From Candidatus Falkowiibacteriota bacterium (lineage in GTDB: Bacteria > Patescibacteriota > Patescibacteriia > Patescibacteriales > UBA12465): a DNA stretch of 8,873 nucleotides. Under the pieces are notes generated by a model, which saw only the letters and a list, made by a program, of their open reading frames with translations, was not told the origin of the DNA and made no database searches. This document shows positions 1 through 6,040 of the stretch, one piece after another (position 1 is the first letter of the stretch; each line of letters starts with the position of its first letter). The stretch lies in NCBI GenBank assembly GCA_903857815.1, contig CAIOGK010000072.1, positions 1 to 8,873 on the forward strand, written 5' to 3'. A program made the translations under genes and the position numbers.

Positions 1-144
1 ATTCACAAAATGGACAAGTTTTTAATTTTTTTAAATAATTATGATAAAGCATATATTTAAATATATTAAAGAACTAAAATTTATACTTTCTAATTAAAAA
101 GTCTACTATTCGGGCAGTGTCTTCCATATTTTTTATATCATATT

Positions 145-177
145 ACTTTAATAGAGACGATGAATTGTAATTAAAGT
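145..177 (-). terminator. Possible hairpin after the 124-residue gene
   Basis: A perfect 8-bp inverted repeat (ACTTTAAT at 145-152, ATTAAAGT at 170-177) with a 17-base loop starts 3 bases past the stop codon of the gene at 180-554. Its position suits a transcript end. The stem is AT-rich and has no clean T-run after it, so it is a weak terminator candidate at best. I see nothing else in bases 1-144 beyond AT-rich sequence. Confidence 0.22.
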
Positions 178-179
178 GG

Positions 180-554
180 TTATATTTCAAAAAAATATTC
201 TTTCCCAGCGCTAACTTCCTCCCTACTCATAGCTTGCTGATGGCTGGGATTATAAATTTTTATAATTTTAAATTTTCCGGAAGTGGTCTTAGTTTCAGCA
301 TTAATAGTCTGCTCGATTATTAAACAATGCCCCCAATACAGCCATTTACCGTCAATATTATGGACTAAAAATACTCTAGTTGGCGCACAATGGAATAATC
401 TAACATCGGGTTTGTCCTTAAAAATAAATACTTTATCTTTAAACTGCTCAATACTAAAATGTTCCTGTAAATGTTTTTGTAAATCTAACTCCACGGGGAA
501 ACCCTGCTCGGTTGTTAGTTGCAGAGTATCATTAAATTCGATATAACTTCCCAT
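180..554 (-). CDS. Conserved hypothetical protein, 124 aa (Patescibacteria-type)
   Basis: I do not know a function for this small soluble protein. It has no signal peptide or membrane segment and no motif I can tie to an enzyme. The central stretch, with VFLVHNIDGKWLYWGHC around residues 62-78 followed by a TTSGKFKIIKIYNP segment, looks like a strongly conserved core, and I recall similar proteins of this length in many Candidate Phyla Radiation genomes. The ATG at 554 lies 20 bases after the stop of the HAD-like gene and I see no promoter between them, so the two are probably co-transcribed. The sequence upstream of the start is AT-rich without a Shine-Dalgarno motif. The stop is TAA at 180-182, followed by a weak hairpin. 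Confidence 0.8.
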   Translation of the reverse strand: MGSYIEFNDTLQLTTEQGFPVELDLQKHLQEHFSIEQFKDKVFIFKDKPDVRLFHCAPTRVFLVHNIDGKWLYWGHCLIIEQTINAETKTTSGKFKIIKIYNPSHQQAMSREEVSAGKEYFFEI

Positions 555-574
555 AAATATTTAATTAAAATTTA

Positions 575-2017
575 TTATTTTGAGTTTTTAATAAATTCTT
601 CAGCATTAATCAACGGTACAAAAGGCACGCCATCAATCATAACCGGTATTTCCTTATGAATCATTTTCTCTTTCAAGGAGCCATCAATATCTTTTTCTAA
701 TTTATAGACATCATAACTACGTACGACATCCCCGTCGACACTTTTAAAGTATTTAATATTTTTCTGAGCAGCCGGATAAACAGGGTCATTTAGACTCATG
801 TAATAATCATAAACCGTGCGACCATCATTATCAACAACCCTATCCATTTCTAAGTCTTCTTTTGAGTAATTTAGATCATTAAATACAATATAATTAAGCT
901 TACCGGCGCTATCGATCTTAGAAGCCTTTTTTCTTTTTAGATCACTTTTAACTTCTGTGTTTTTATAAACATCCACTATATTTTTACCATCAAACTTGTC
1001 ATGGAGATCTTTTCTTGAAAGTCGCATATTCGGATTCAAGCAAATTTTGCATATTTTATAAAAATCTAAAGCGGCTTCGTTCGGCGCTTGTTCTTTCACG
1101 GCGATTACTTGCTCTACGGCCGCATCCTCCATAGACTTTTTGCCTTGAGGATTTTTATAGTGCATATTTATGAAATTATTAGGCAGATTAATATCATAAT
1201 AATCTTTAATTTGCTCCTTGCTATCATCAAGGGTAATAACAATCGGCGGAATAATTCCCTTACTCTTATAATCTCTATCCAAAAGAGTTTCAAGGACTTC
1301 ACGCTTTGAACCTTCTGTATAAATAATATCATCTACAGTATCATCGATATCCGTTCTATCGATTCTTCCCTTTTGATAATTTACATCACCAAAAGTTAAG
1401 ATAGAAATTCTCACCTCTCTTTGATCATTAGTATTTCTTCCTAAGGATAAAATAGCGCGCTTCATGCCCTGATCAACAAATTCATTAGGGTCTATCTCTT
1501 CGACAATCAATTTATTTATAAATTCTTTGGCGCCAGGATAGCTCTCCTCTATTTTTTCGACTAACTGATTAAAACGAAGAACTTTTTTATTTTCATTATT
1601 AACTATCTTAGATTCTTCATAAAGTTTTTCAAATTCTTTCTTATCTAACCCGATGTTTTCACAAATCCTATCTCTTATCAAACTATTATAAGTAGTTGTT
1701 TTGTTTATTACATCATCAAAATCAAGAACTAACCAAACCTTCTCAGAAGTTCTTTGTTTTTCTACTGAATCTTCTGAATTATCAAGTAGCCCCCTAACCC
1801 TATCAATATATGACGGCGGTTTATCAGGGTTATCAAAAACTGATTCTAATAATCTTTGCTCATCAGTAAATTTTCTCTCATATTTACTTTCTTCATTTCT
1901 ATTTTTTTTAAGAGATGCTTCAGCTAAATCTAAATAATCACTCTGCAACTCATCAGAAGTTTTTTCAATTCTTTGATCTACTTTTCTAGGCTGAAATATT
2001 GGCTCTTTTCCTATCAT
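575..2017 (-). CDS. HAD-superfamily phosphatase-like protein with long unknown flanks, 480 aa
   Basis: The middle of the protein carries the haloacid dehalogenase (HAD) motifs in order: motif I as VLDFDD, with D99 as probable nucleophile and D101 as acid/base; motif II as LTFGD, with T208; motif III lysine probably K238 in EGSK; motif IV as ITLDDS, with D264 and D265 for magnesium. An intact set suggests an active Mg-dependent phosphohydrolase, cytoplasmic because no signal or membrane segment is seen. The substrate cannot be told. Between motifs I and II sits a helical insert (about residues 108-195), the usual place of a HAD cap. The N-terminal ~92 residues are charged and helical. Residues ~300-480 match nothing I recognise, and end in IPVMIDGVPFVPLINAEEFI. 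The gene has its own predicted promoter and probably shares its transcript with the small gene downstream. Confidence 0.75.
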   Translation of the reverse strand: MIGKEPIFQPRKVDQRIEKTSDELQSDYLDLAEASLKKNRNEESKYERKFTDEQRLLESVFDNPDKPPSYIDRVRGLLDNSEDSVEKQRTSEKVWLVLDFDDVINKTTTYNSLIRDRICENIGLDKKEFEKLYEESKIVNNENKKVLRFNQLVEKIEESYPGAKEFINKLIVEEIDPNEFVDQGMKRAILSLGRNTNDQREVRISILTFGDVNYQKGRIDRTDIDDTVDDIIYTEGSKREVLETLLDRDYKSKGIIPPIVITLDDSKEQIKDYYDINLPNNFINMHYKNPQGKKSMEDAAVEQVIAVKEQAPNEAALDFYKICKICLNPNMRLSRKDLHDKFDGKNIVDVYKNTEVKSDLKRKKASKIDSAGKLNYIVFNDLNYSKEDLEMDRVVDNDGRTVYDYYMSLNDPVYPAAQKNIKYFKSVDGDVVRSYDVYKLEKDIDGSLKEKMIHKEIPVMIDGVPFVPLINAEEFIKNSK

Positions 2018-2038
2018 GTTTTTAGTATTATTTATATA

Positions 2039-2068
2039 ATTTTACCATAGTTGTTGAGATGATAACAA
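2039..2068 (-). promoter_or_regulatory. Predicted promoter of the HAD-like gene
   Basis: On the minus strand, TTGTTA (2063-2068) is followed after 18 bases by TAAAAT (2039-2044), which is preceded by TG one base away, giving an extended -10. The predicted transcript would start near 2032 and leave a leader of about 15 bases before the ATG at 2017. Both hexamers differ from consensus, and in AT-rich DNA such matches arise by chance. Confidence 0.45.
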
Positions 2069-2189
2069 TTTTTATAGAGAATTTGGTACATTACCTAATC
2101 TCCGCATATTTGCCACACTTCGAAACGTCGAAAATGTATATCCTAACTCAATAAGAAAAGGATAGCGCAAAATACTTTATTTTTTCTTA

Positions 2190-2209
2190 GCGGAGGGAGA
2201 GGGCCGATG
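2190..2209 (-). repeat. G-rich intergenic element, copy 4 (tRNA-Ser-end-like)
   Basis: GCGGAGGGAGAGGG at 2190-2203 matches the rim of the tRNA-Ser gene (8275-8288) at 12 of 14 bases, then diverges. It lies 9 bases beyond the stop of the GNAT gene at 2219. It is the least certain member of the family because it lacks the shared GTTRRR-type tail seen at 3499, 4404 and 5000. Confidence 0.35.
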
Positions 2210-2218
2210 TTAAAATGC

Positions 2219-2623
2219 TTATTTTTTGAGTCTCATGCCCGTTTCAAATAGCTCAAAGTCGAATTTATTGTAGAAAGGTATTAAAAAATCTCTATTATTT
2301 GGGTCGGCGAATAAACTAATTGAACTGAACTTCTTATCTTTTGTAAAAGCCAATAAATTATTCATTATCATTTTCCCTATTCCCTGACTTTGATAATCTT
2401 TATGAACAACAATATCATAAAACATGCAAAATATTCCGTCTTCTACAATTCTACCCATGCCAACAAGTTTACCCTCATCAAGCACACTATAAACAAAAGA
2501 TGACTTATCTAAAATTTCACGCCATTTTTCCTCACTTCTTTTAGTGCACCAGCCAACAGAAAATCTAAGAGTATTTATTTGCTCCCATTTTATATGCTTA
2601 TTTGTTGATTCTGTTAATTTCAT
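2219..2623 (-). CDS. GNAT-family N-acetyltransferase, 134 aa
   Basis: This is a single-domain GNAT acetyltransferase, expected to move an acetyl group from acetyl-CoA to an amine. The acetyl-CoA pyrophosphate loop is clear as YQSQGIGKMI (Q/R-x-x-G-x-G pattern, about residues 80-89), after a hydrophobic strand with FYDIVV. A later SISLFADPNNRDFLIPFYNKFDF stretch is the typical motif B region ending in a Y-x-x-x-F. The length is normal for the family. I chose ATG at 2623 because its ATGA overlaps the TGA stop of the upstream TIM-barrel gene by 4 bases; a TTG two codons further up (2629) would also be open. The overlap implies translational coupling. The substrate is unknown; the neighbour suggests small-molecule or sugar metabolism, but that is only context. 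Confidence 0.88.
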   Translation of the reverse strand: MKLTESTNKHIKWEQINTLRFSVGWCTKRSEEKWREILDKSSFVYSVLDEGKLVGMGRIVEDGIFCMFYDIVVHKDYQSQGIGKMIMNNLLAFTKDKKFSSISLFADPNNRDFLIPFYNKFDFELFETGMRLKK

Positions 2624-3378
2624 ATACAAAAATTATTTTTCTTTAAAAACTCCACAGAATCAAGCTGGCTATCTATTTTACATTCAAGCGCCCATATTGC
2701 TTCGGGGGCATATTTAATTAATAAATTAAAAACCTCAACCAAGGGAATGTTTCCCTGCCCGAATCCCAAATGCTCGTCTTTTTCTCCGTGATTATCATGC
2801 ATATGCACATAGCCAATCTTATCTTTTAGATATTTTATCCAGTCAGCTGCTGATGTCGTGGAATTACAATGAGCATGGCCAATATCTAAACAAACTTTAA
2901 CGTTGGGCCTGTCTATTCCCTCAATAACATCAAACAAAATCTCTGGACTCTTTTCTAACATATTCTCGATATAATAATTCATTTTTTCTGATTTACCCTC
3001 TAAAAATTCATTCCAAAAATTAACGCATCTTCCTGACCAATTTTTCGGAATTCCAGTACCAGGGACATAACCAATATGAAAAACTATATGGGATATGCTA
3101 AGTTTAGTAGCAATTTCATAAGCTAATTCAAATCGCTTCCTTGCGACTTCTCTAAGCATTGGGTCAGAACTCCCTGGATTTAAATCTGCAAAAGGAGCAT
3201 GCATTGAAACAAATTCTATTTTATCAATATATTTTTTATAATCATTTATAATTTCAGGGGTTTCTTCATAAAGACTTGGCTTATGAAAAGCTTGAATTTC
3301 AATTCCATAACCAAATTGTCTGCATACTGCTGATACTTTTTTGACTTCGCAGTCATCGCATAATATTAAATTTTTCAT
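2620..3378 (-). CDS. Sugar phosphate isomerase/epimerase-like TIM-barrel protein, 252 aa
   Basis: It belongs to the xylose isomerase-like TIM barrel superfamily (AP endonuclease family 2 fold). Metal-binding positions typical of the fold are visible in order: H60 (SMHAPF), H101 (FHIGY), E138 (YYIENM), D165 and H168 (CLDIGHAH), H192/H194 and D195 (VHMHDNHG), H203 and E232 (ALECK). The complete ligand set suggests an active divalent-metal enzyme. Sugar isomerases/epimerases and endonuclease IV share these ligands. The shorter length (endonuclease IV is usually about 280 residues) and the loop around GFGQGNIPL fit the isomerase/epimerase side better, but the reaction is not settled. Start at ATG 3378; the TGA stop overlaps the ATG of the GNAT gene. 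An intrinsic terminator lies about 90 bases upstream, so this two-gene unit probably has its own promoter, though I could not pick one out with confidence. Confidence 0.85.
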   Translation of the reverse strand: MKNLILCDDCEVKKVSAVCRQFGYGIEIQAFHKPSLYEETPEIINDYKKYIDKIEFVSMHAPFADLNPGSSDPMLREVARKRFELAYEIATKLSISHIVFHIGYVPGTGIPKNWSGRCVNFWNEFLEGKSEKMNYYIENMLEKSPEILFDVIEGIDRPNVKVCLDIGHAHCNSTTSAADWIKYLKDKIGYVHMHDNHGEKDEHLGFGQGNIPLVEVFNLLIKYAPEAIWALECKIDSQLDSVEFLKKNNFCI

Positions 3379-3466
3379 ACTTTTATTACTATGAATAATA
3401 TTCTCAAATTACCACAAAATCCCAAGAAAAACAATAAAATAGATAACTTTGAAACCTTTAGACACC

Positions 3467-3492
3467 AAAAAATAAGGCTTAACCTTATTTTT
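3467..3492 (-). terminator. Intrinsic terminator after the 3559-4302 gene
   Basis: A perfect 10-bp stem (AAAAATAAGG at 3468-3477, CCTTATTTTT at 3483-3492) encloses a 5-base loop and, read on the minus strand, ends in six T residues. It stands 67 bases past the stop of the membrane-protein gene at 3559. The A-rich and T-rich arms mean it could also act in the other direction. It separates that gene from the TIM-barrel/GNAT operon. Confidence 0.8.
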
Positions 3493-3498
3493 GTCTTA

Positions 3499-3527
3499 CT
3501 GTGAAGAGAATGAGGCGCAGTTGAAAC
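3499..3527 (-). repeat. G-rich intergenic element, copy 5
   Basis: This 29-base element matches the copy at 5000-5028 at 22 of 29 positions, and all seven differences are transitions. Plus-strand arms CTGTG (3499-3503) and CGCAG (3516-3520) can pair around a 12-base G-rich loop. It ends in GTTGAAAC. It lies about 30 bases after the stop of the gene at 3559, just before the terminator. Confidence 0.55.
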
Positions 3528-3558
3528 GACTGATATCCCGGATCTAATTTCTTAAATA

Positions 3559-4302
3559 TTACTTAAGCTTAGTTCCTCCCCATTCAACAACCGTAAAACC
3601 ATTTCTAACAAAAGGCTTAATTACTTGCGGAGTAATCTTGACATTTCCGTTAACACGCTTAAAAACCATAAAAACTCTGAGCACGGAATCGGGTTGAGGG
3701 CTGATATCTAAAATGGCCCGATTATCATATTCTTCTTTAGTGGCGAAATGAACAATATTATATTCATTATTTTGCATATATGGTAACCAATAAACAATAA
3801 ACTCATTATATTCTTTGGGAGTTAGACCTAAAGCGTTTAACTTCGATTGTAAAAATTCTGCCGCTTCTGAGCCTTTTACGACGAATCCATTGGTTAAATC
3901 GTATTTGGCACCCCTATCTTTTCCCTCCCAAAATAAATAACTATATTCTTTATTGTCAGCTTGATTAATAATTTTACCGTCAGGATAGGCTGTTATATTC
4001 CAGCCATTATTATAGTCGGGATATGTAGTTGTGAGCTGCCCCTGAAAACTTAGCTTAACTGAGATATTTTGTTCTTGTTCAGGATAAAAATAGATAACAG
4101 GCTTTTCGCAAGTCGGACATGACGGCGAACTACCAAAATAATCTTGCGAGATAGACCCTGAGCATAAAAAACTTATATTTAAATAATTATCAATATATCC
4201 GGCCTTAGTTAAACTAGCCCACCCCAGAATAACTATTACACAGGCTAGTATAATTATAACCATGAACTTTTTCGATTTCTTTTTTGTAGTTACACTATCC
4301 AT
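3559..4302 (-). CDS. Single-pass membrane-anchored protein with CxKPVIYFYP motif, 247 aa
   Basis: The N-terminus has a lysine-rich start (KKKSKK, residues 8-12) and one hydrophobic helix (about 13-31), so the protein is probably anchored in the membrane with the rest outside. A C-P-T-C pair (C62, C65) leads into EKPVIYFYPEQEQNISVKL (66-84). I recall this KPVIYLYP-type opening from a widespread family of secreted or surface proteins of unknown function. The remaining ~160 residues look like a beta-rich fold rich in aromatic residues, with conserved-looking YWLPYM (171-176) and VVEWGG (238-243). There is no evident catalytic triad, and the anchor lacks a lipobox. C62/C65 may form a disulphide or bind a metal. 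The gene has its own predicted promoter and a good terminator, so it is probably a single-gene unit. Confidence 0.8.
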   Translation of the reverse strand: MDSVTTKKKSKKFMVIIILACVIVILGWASLTKAGYIDNYLNISFLCSGSISQDYFGSSPSCPTCEKPVIYFYPEQEQNISVKLSFQGQLTTTYPDYNNGWNITAYPDGKIINQADNKEYSYLFWEGKDRGAKYDLTNGFVVKGSEAAEFLQSKLNALGLTPKEYNEFIVYWLPYMQNNEYNIVHFATKEEYDNRAILDISPQPDSVLRVFMVFKRVNGNVKITPQVIKPFVRNGFTVVEWGGTKLK

Positions 4303-4330
4303 AAAAATTTAATTAGTTTCTTATTATTCT

Positions 4331-4359
4331 ATTATGCCATTTTTATTCCAAAATGATAA
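4331..4359 (-). promoter_or_regulatory. Predicted promoter of the 3559-4302 gene
   Basis: On the minus strand, TTATCA (4354-4359), a 17-base spacer and CATAAT (4331-4336) with TGG before it give an extended -10 promoter. The predicted start is about 20 bases above the ATG at 4302. It shares its layout, and 24 of 27 bases at 4349-4375, with the promoter of the NERD gene (5856-5882), including an A/T-rich stretch above the -35. Confidence 0.6.
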
Positions 4360-4403
4360 ACTCTTTATTAAAAAATTTTCCTAACATTATGGCCATTTTA
4401 AAT

Positions 4404-4432
4404 CTGCGGGGAGGGTGGGATGTAGTTGGAGC
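4404..4432 (-). repeat. G-rich intergenic element, copy 2
   Basis: This 29-base element is 25/29 identical to the copy at 5000-5028 (differences are G/A or T/C only). It carries GGGGAGGGTGGGAT, which resembles the tRNA-Ser 3' region, and then GTAGTTGGAGC. Its last base is the first base of the minus-strand stop codon triplet (4432-4434) of the P-loop-like gene, so it directly abuts that gene's end. Confidence 0.6.
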
Positions 4433-4974
4433 TATAGAGCTAATGTAATAATCCCATTATACTTATCGCTCACGATGCGGGCACAATATTTTGATAATTC
4501 GATTTTATCCGTTATTTCAATATTTTTAGGATAAGAAAATAAAATTTTAGTCTTTAGCGGCTTTTCTATTAATTGCTGTTTAAAAACGCATTTGTCAAGA
4601 TTTCCTGAATATATAACAAGCTGGTTATCAACCAATGCGTCAAACAAGCGTGAGTCATAGTTGTCTATATTTTTATATAGAATAATTCTCTCTTTCACAT
4701 CAGGAACATTCTTTAATTGTTCGACAAACAAGCCATCGTCTTCGGACTCTATAATTAAGGCATCCGGGTTCCGAAAGTCACCAACTTCTTTCTTAAAAAG
4801 GTCTTTAGCCTGTTCGTATGCTGAAAATATAATGACTTTCTCCCCATTCCTCAAAAGATTCACCATTAATTCGATACTAAAAAAAGAGGAGCCGGCGCCA
4901 GGCGCGCCTGATATGAGCATCGGGAAATCCTCATGCTGGAACTCGATTGCTTTATTATTAACTAGAATGTTCAT
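4432..4974 (-). CDS. P-loop NTPase-like protein lacking the Walker A lysine, 180 aa
   Basis: After a short strand (MNILVNNKAIEF) the protein has PMLISGAPGAGSSFFSIEL (residues 18-35). This has the layout of a Walker A P-loop, as in RecA/KaiC-like and ABC-type NTPases (GAPGxGKS), but serine 29 stands where the phosphate-binding lysine should be. GEKVIIFSAYE (44-54) follows as the next strand, and RIILYKNID (96-104) is placed like Walker B with a terminal Asp. LVIYSGN (119-125) may be the sensor strand. The fold assignment is an inference from this spacing. Without the lysine, ATP hydrolysis is doubtful and the protein may be a binding or scaffolding relative. It starts 56 bases after the NERD gene stop with no visible promoter, so the two are probably co-transcribed. 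A single-base error at the lysine codon cannot be excluded. Confidence 0.75.
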   Translation of the reverse strand: MNILVNNKAIEFQHEDFPMLISGAPGAGSSFFSIELMVNLLRNGEKVIIFSAYEQAKDLFKKEVGDFRNPDALIIESEDDGLFVEQLKNVPDVKERIILYKNIDNYDSRLFDALVDNQLVIYSGNLDKCVFKQQLIEKPLKTKILFSYPKNIEITDKIELSKYCARIVSDKYNGIITLAL

Positions 4975-4999
4975 AAAACTTCAGTTTTAATCCCTTCAA

Positions 5000-5030
5000 C
5001 TGCGAAGAGGGTGGGACGTAGTTGGAACGG
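5000..5030 (-). repeat. G-rich intergenic element with stem, copy 3
   Basis: The element reads CTGCGAAGAGGGTGGGACG then TAGTTGGAACGG and ends immediately before the stop codon triplet of the NERD gene (5031-5033). Together with the preceding TTCAA (4995-4999) it can form a plus-strand hairpin: TTCAACTGCG with CGTAGTTGGAA, loop AAGAGGGTGGGA. One arm position pairs only as G-T, which favours folding of the plus strand over the minus strand. An alternative stem, CCCTTC (4992-4997) with GAAGAGGG, is also possible. Confidence 0.6.
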
Positions 5031-5819
5031 TTATTTGCTCTTTTCCAAAGAATTCTTCAATTTTTCAACAATAATTAAACAATACTCTGACGAAAATCGC
5101 TTATCATCATTAAGACCACTAAAATACAACGTTAACTCCTCCAATTTCTTCACAATGTAAATTACTGCCTTACCTTCAATACTTATTGATCCATTAACAA
5201 ATACTAAAACTTTTTTAGCCCTTAATTCTTTTAGGCCAATAGAATAAAGGTAATAATTTAAAGATTTACAATGATTTTTTAATTTAATACGTGGATCAGC
5301 ATTTCCCATTAATTTAGTTACTTCTTGAGTAAACCCCGCCCCCATAATTCTTAAAGCTTCAATTTCTGAAAAAGTAAAACAACTAGAACTATTTTTAACC
5401 TCCATGACTATTAATCCTTTTGGGCCAATTATTAGAAAATCGACATCAAACTTTCTACCGGGAATTTTAAAATTTCTAAATACAAAATAATTATTATCCA
5501 ATATTGTTTTTAATTTATTAAGGACCGCTAATTCGCCAGCCTCACCAGCCCTAGCTTTATTTATATTATTGTCCTTTTTATTAAGAATTTTATCTAATTT
5601 TCTAAACATCCAAATATAAAACAAAGCAATTAACATGCCAAGAATCATGGAAAACAATATAACAAAAGACTCAGGATTAGGTATTTTAGCCTTTGAAATA
5701 AAAAAGATAAAATAGATAACAGCAAATAAAAATAATGAGCCAATTAAAAAATATTTTTCTATTAAATTTTTCTGTATTATTTTTTTTGAATAAGACTTAT
5801 CTCCTATAATTATTTGCAT
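5031..5819 (-). CDS. Membrane-anchored NERD-domain protein, 262 aa
   Basis: Two hydrophobic segments (about residues 22-42 and 52-72) form an N-terminal hairpin anchor. A NERD (nuclease-related) domain follows. AGEAGELAVLNKLK (91-104) opens it, then YFVFRNFKIPGRKFDVDFLIIGPKGLIVMEVKN (111-143), with D125/D127, E140 and K142 forming the acidic-acidic-ExK core of the PD-(D/E)XK-like nuclease fold. The visible catalytic residues are intact, so nuclease activity at the inner face of the membrane is plausible, though NERD proteins are poorly characterised. The final ~110 residues continue the domain (KVLVFVNG at about 204-211 fits the usual later strand). It has its own extended -10 promoter. The downstream P-loop-like gene follows at 56 bases, which would give a two-gene operon of a nuclease-like and an NTPase-like protein. 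Confidence 0.85.
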   Translation of the reverse strand: MQIIIGDKSYSKKIIQKNLIEKYFLIGSLFLFAVIYFIFFISKAKIPNPESFVILFSMILGMLIALFYIWMFRKLDKILNKKDNNINKARAGEAGELAVLNKLKTILDNNYFVFRNFKIPGRKFDVDFLIIGPKGLIVMEVKNSSSCFTFSEIEALRIMGAGFTQEVTKLMGNADPRIKLKNHCKSLNYYLYSIGLKELRAKKVLVFVNGSISIEGKAVIYIVKKLEELTLYFSGLNDDKRFSSEYCLIIVEKLKNSLEKSK

Positions 5820-5837
5820 AAAATTATTGTAATATTA

Positions 5838-5866
5838 ATTATATCATTTCGTTTGCAAAATGATAA
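5838..5866 (-). promoter_or_regulatory. Predicted promoter of the NERD gene
   Basis: On the minus strand, TTATCA (5861-5866), a 17-base spacer and a perfect TATAAT (5838-5843) with TGA before it form an extended -10 promoter. The predicted transcript start is near 5831, leaving a leader of about 12 bases before the ATG at 5819 and no Shine-Dalgarno sequence. Its -35 region lies inside a 27-base block (5856-5882) that recurs at 4349-4375. Confidence 0.68.
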
Positions 5867-5901
5867 ATTTTGTATTAAAAAACCCTTAACATATAGTACG
5901 C

Positions 5902-5922
5902 GCGGAGAGGGTGGGATTCAAA
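5902..5922 (-). repeat. tRNA-Ser 3'-end-like remnant, copy 1
   Basis: Nineteen of 21 bases match the 3' end of the tRNA-Ser gene at 8275-8295, in the same orientation: acceptor-strand complement, T-stem half and part of the T-loop (TTTGAATC in place of TTCGAATC on the minus strand). The match stops at the T-loop, and the 5' part of a tRNA is absent. It is therefore a fragment of the kind left by integration at a tRNA end, or a chance or functional look-alike. It lies about 200 bases downstream of the repeat-protein gene. Confidence 0.6.
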
Positions 5923-6040
5923 GACATAAAAAGCAAATTTAGAAAGTTGTAAAAATACCAATGAAATCGCCTAAGACCCCTATAGTTATTGATTTTTATC
6001 GTTATCGGGTATTAGTCTGGAGTTATCTGGTTTATCACTG

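Noticed and set aside
283..546. Plus-strand open frame of 87 codons
   Set aside because: It lies wholly inside the minus-strand gene at 180-554, is serine/cysteine-rich and lacks any family signal; it is an antisense shadow.
1088..1937. Plus-strand open frames at 1088-1309 and 1701-1937
   Set aside because: Both are antisense to the HAD-like gene, whose motifs are intact in the other strand, and their sequences look like low-complexity shadows.
2119..2132. Small hairpin TTCGA-AACG-TCGAA
   Set aside because: Only 5 bp with no T-run, away from any gene end; not enough for a terminator or operator call.
4661..4990. Plus-strand open frame of 109 codons
   Set aside because: Antisense to the P-loop-like gene and its upstream region, without recognisable features.
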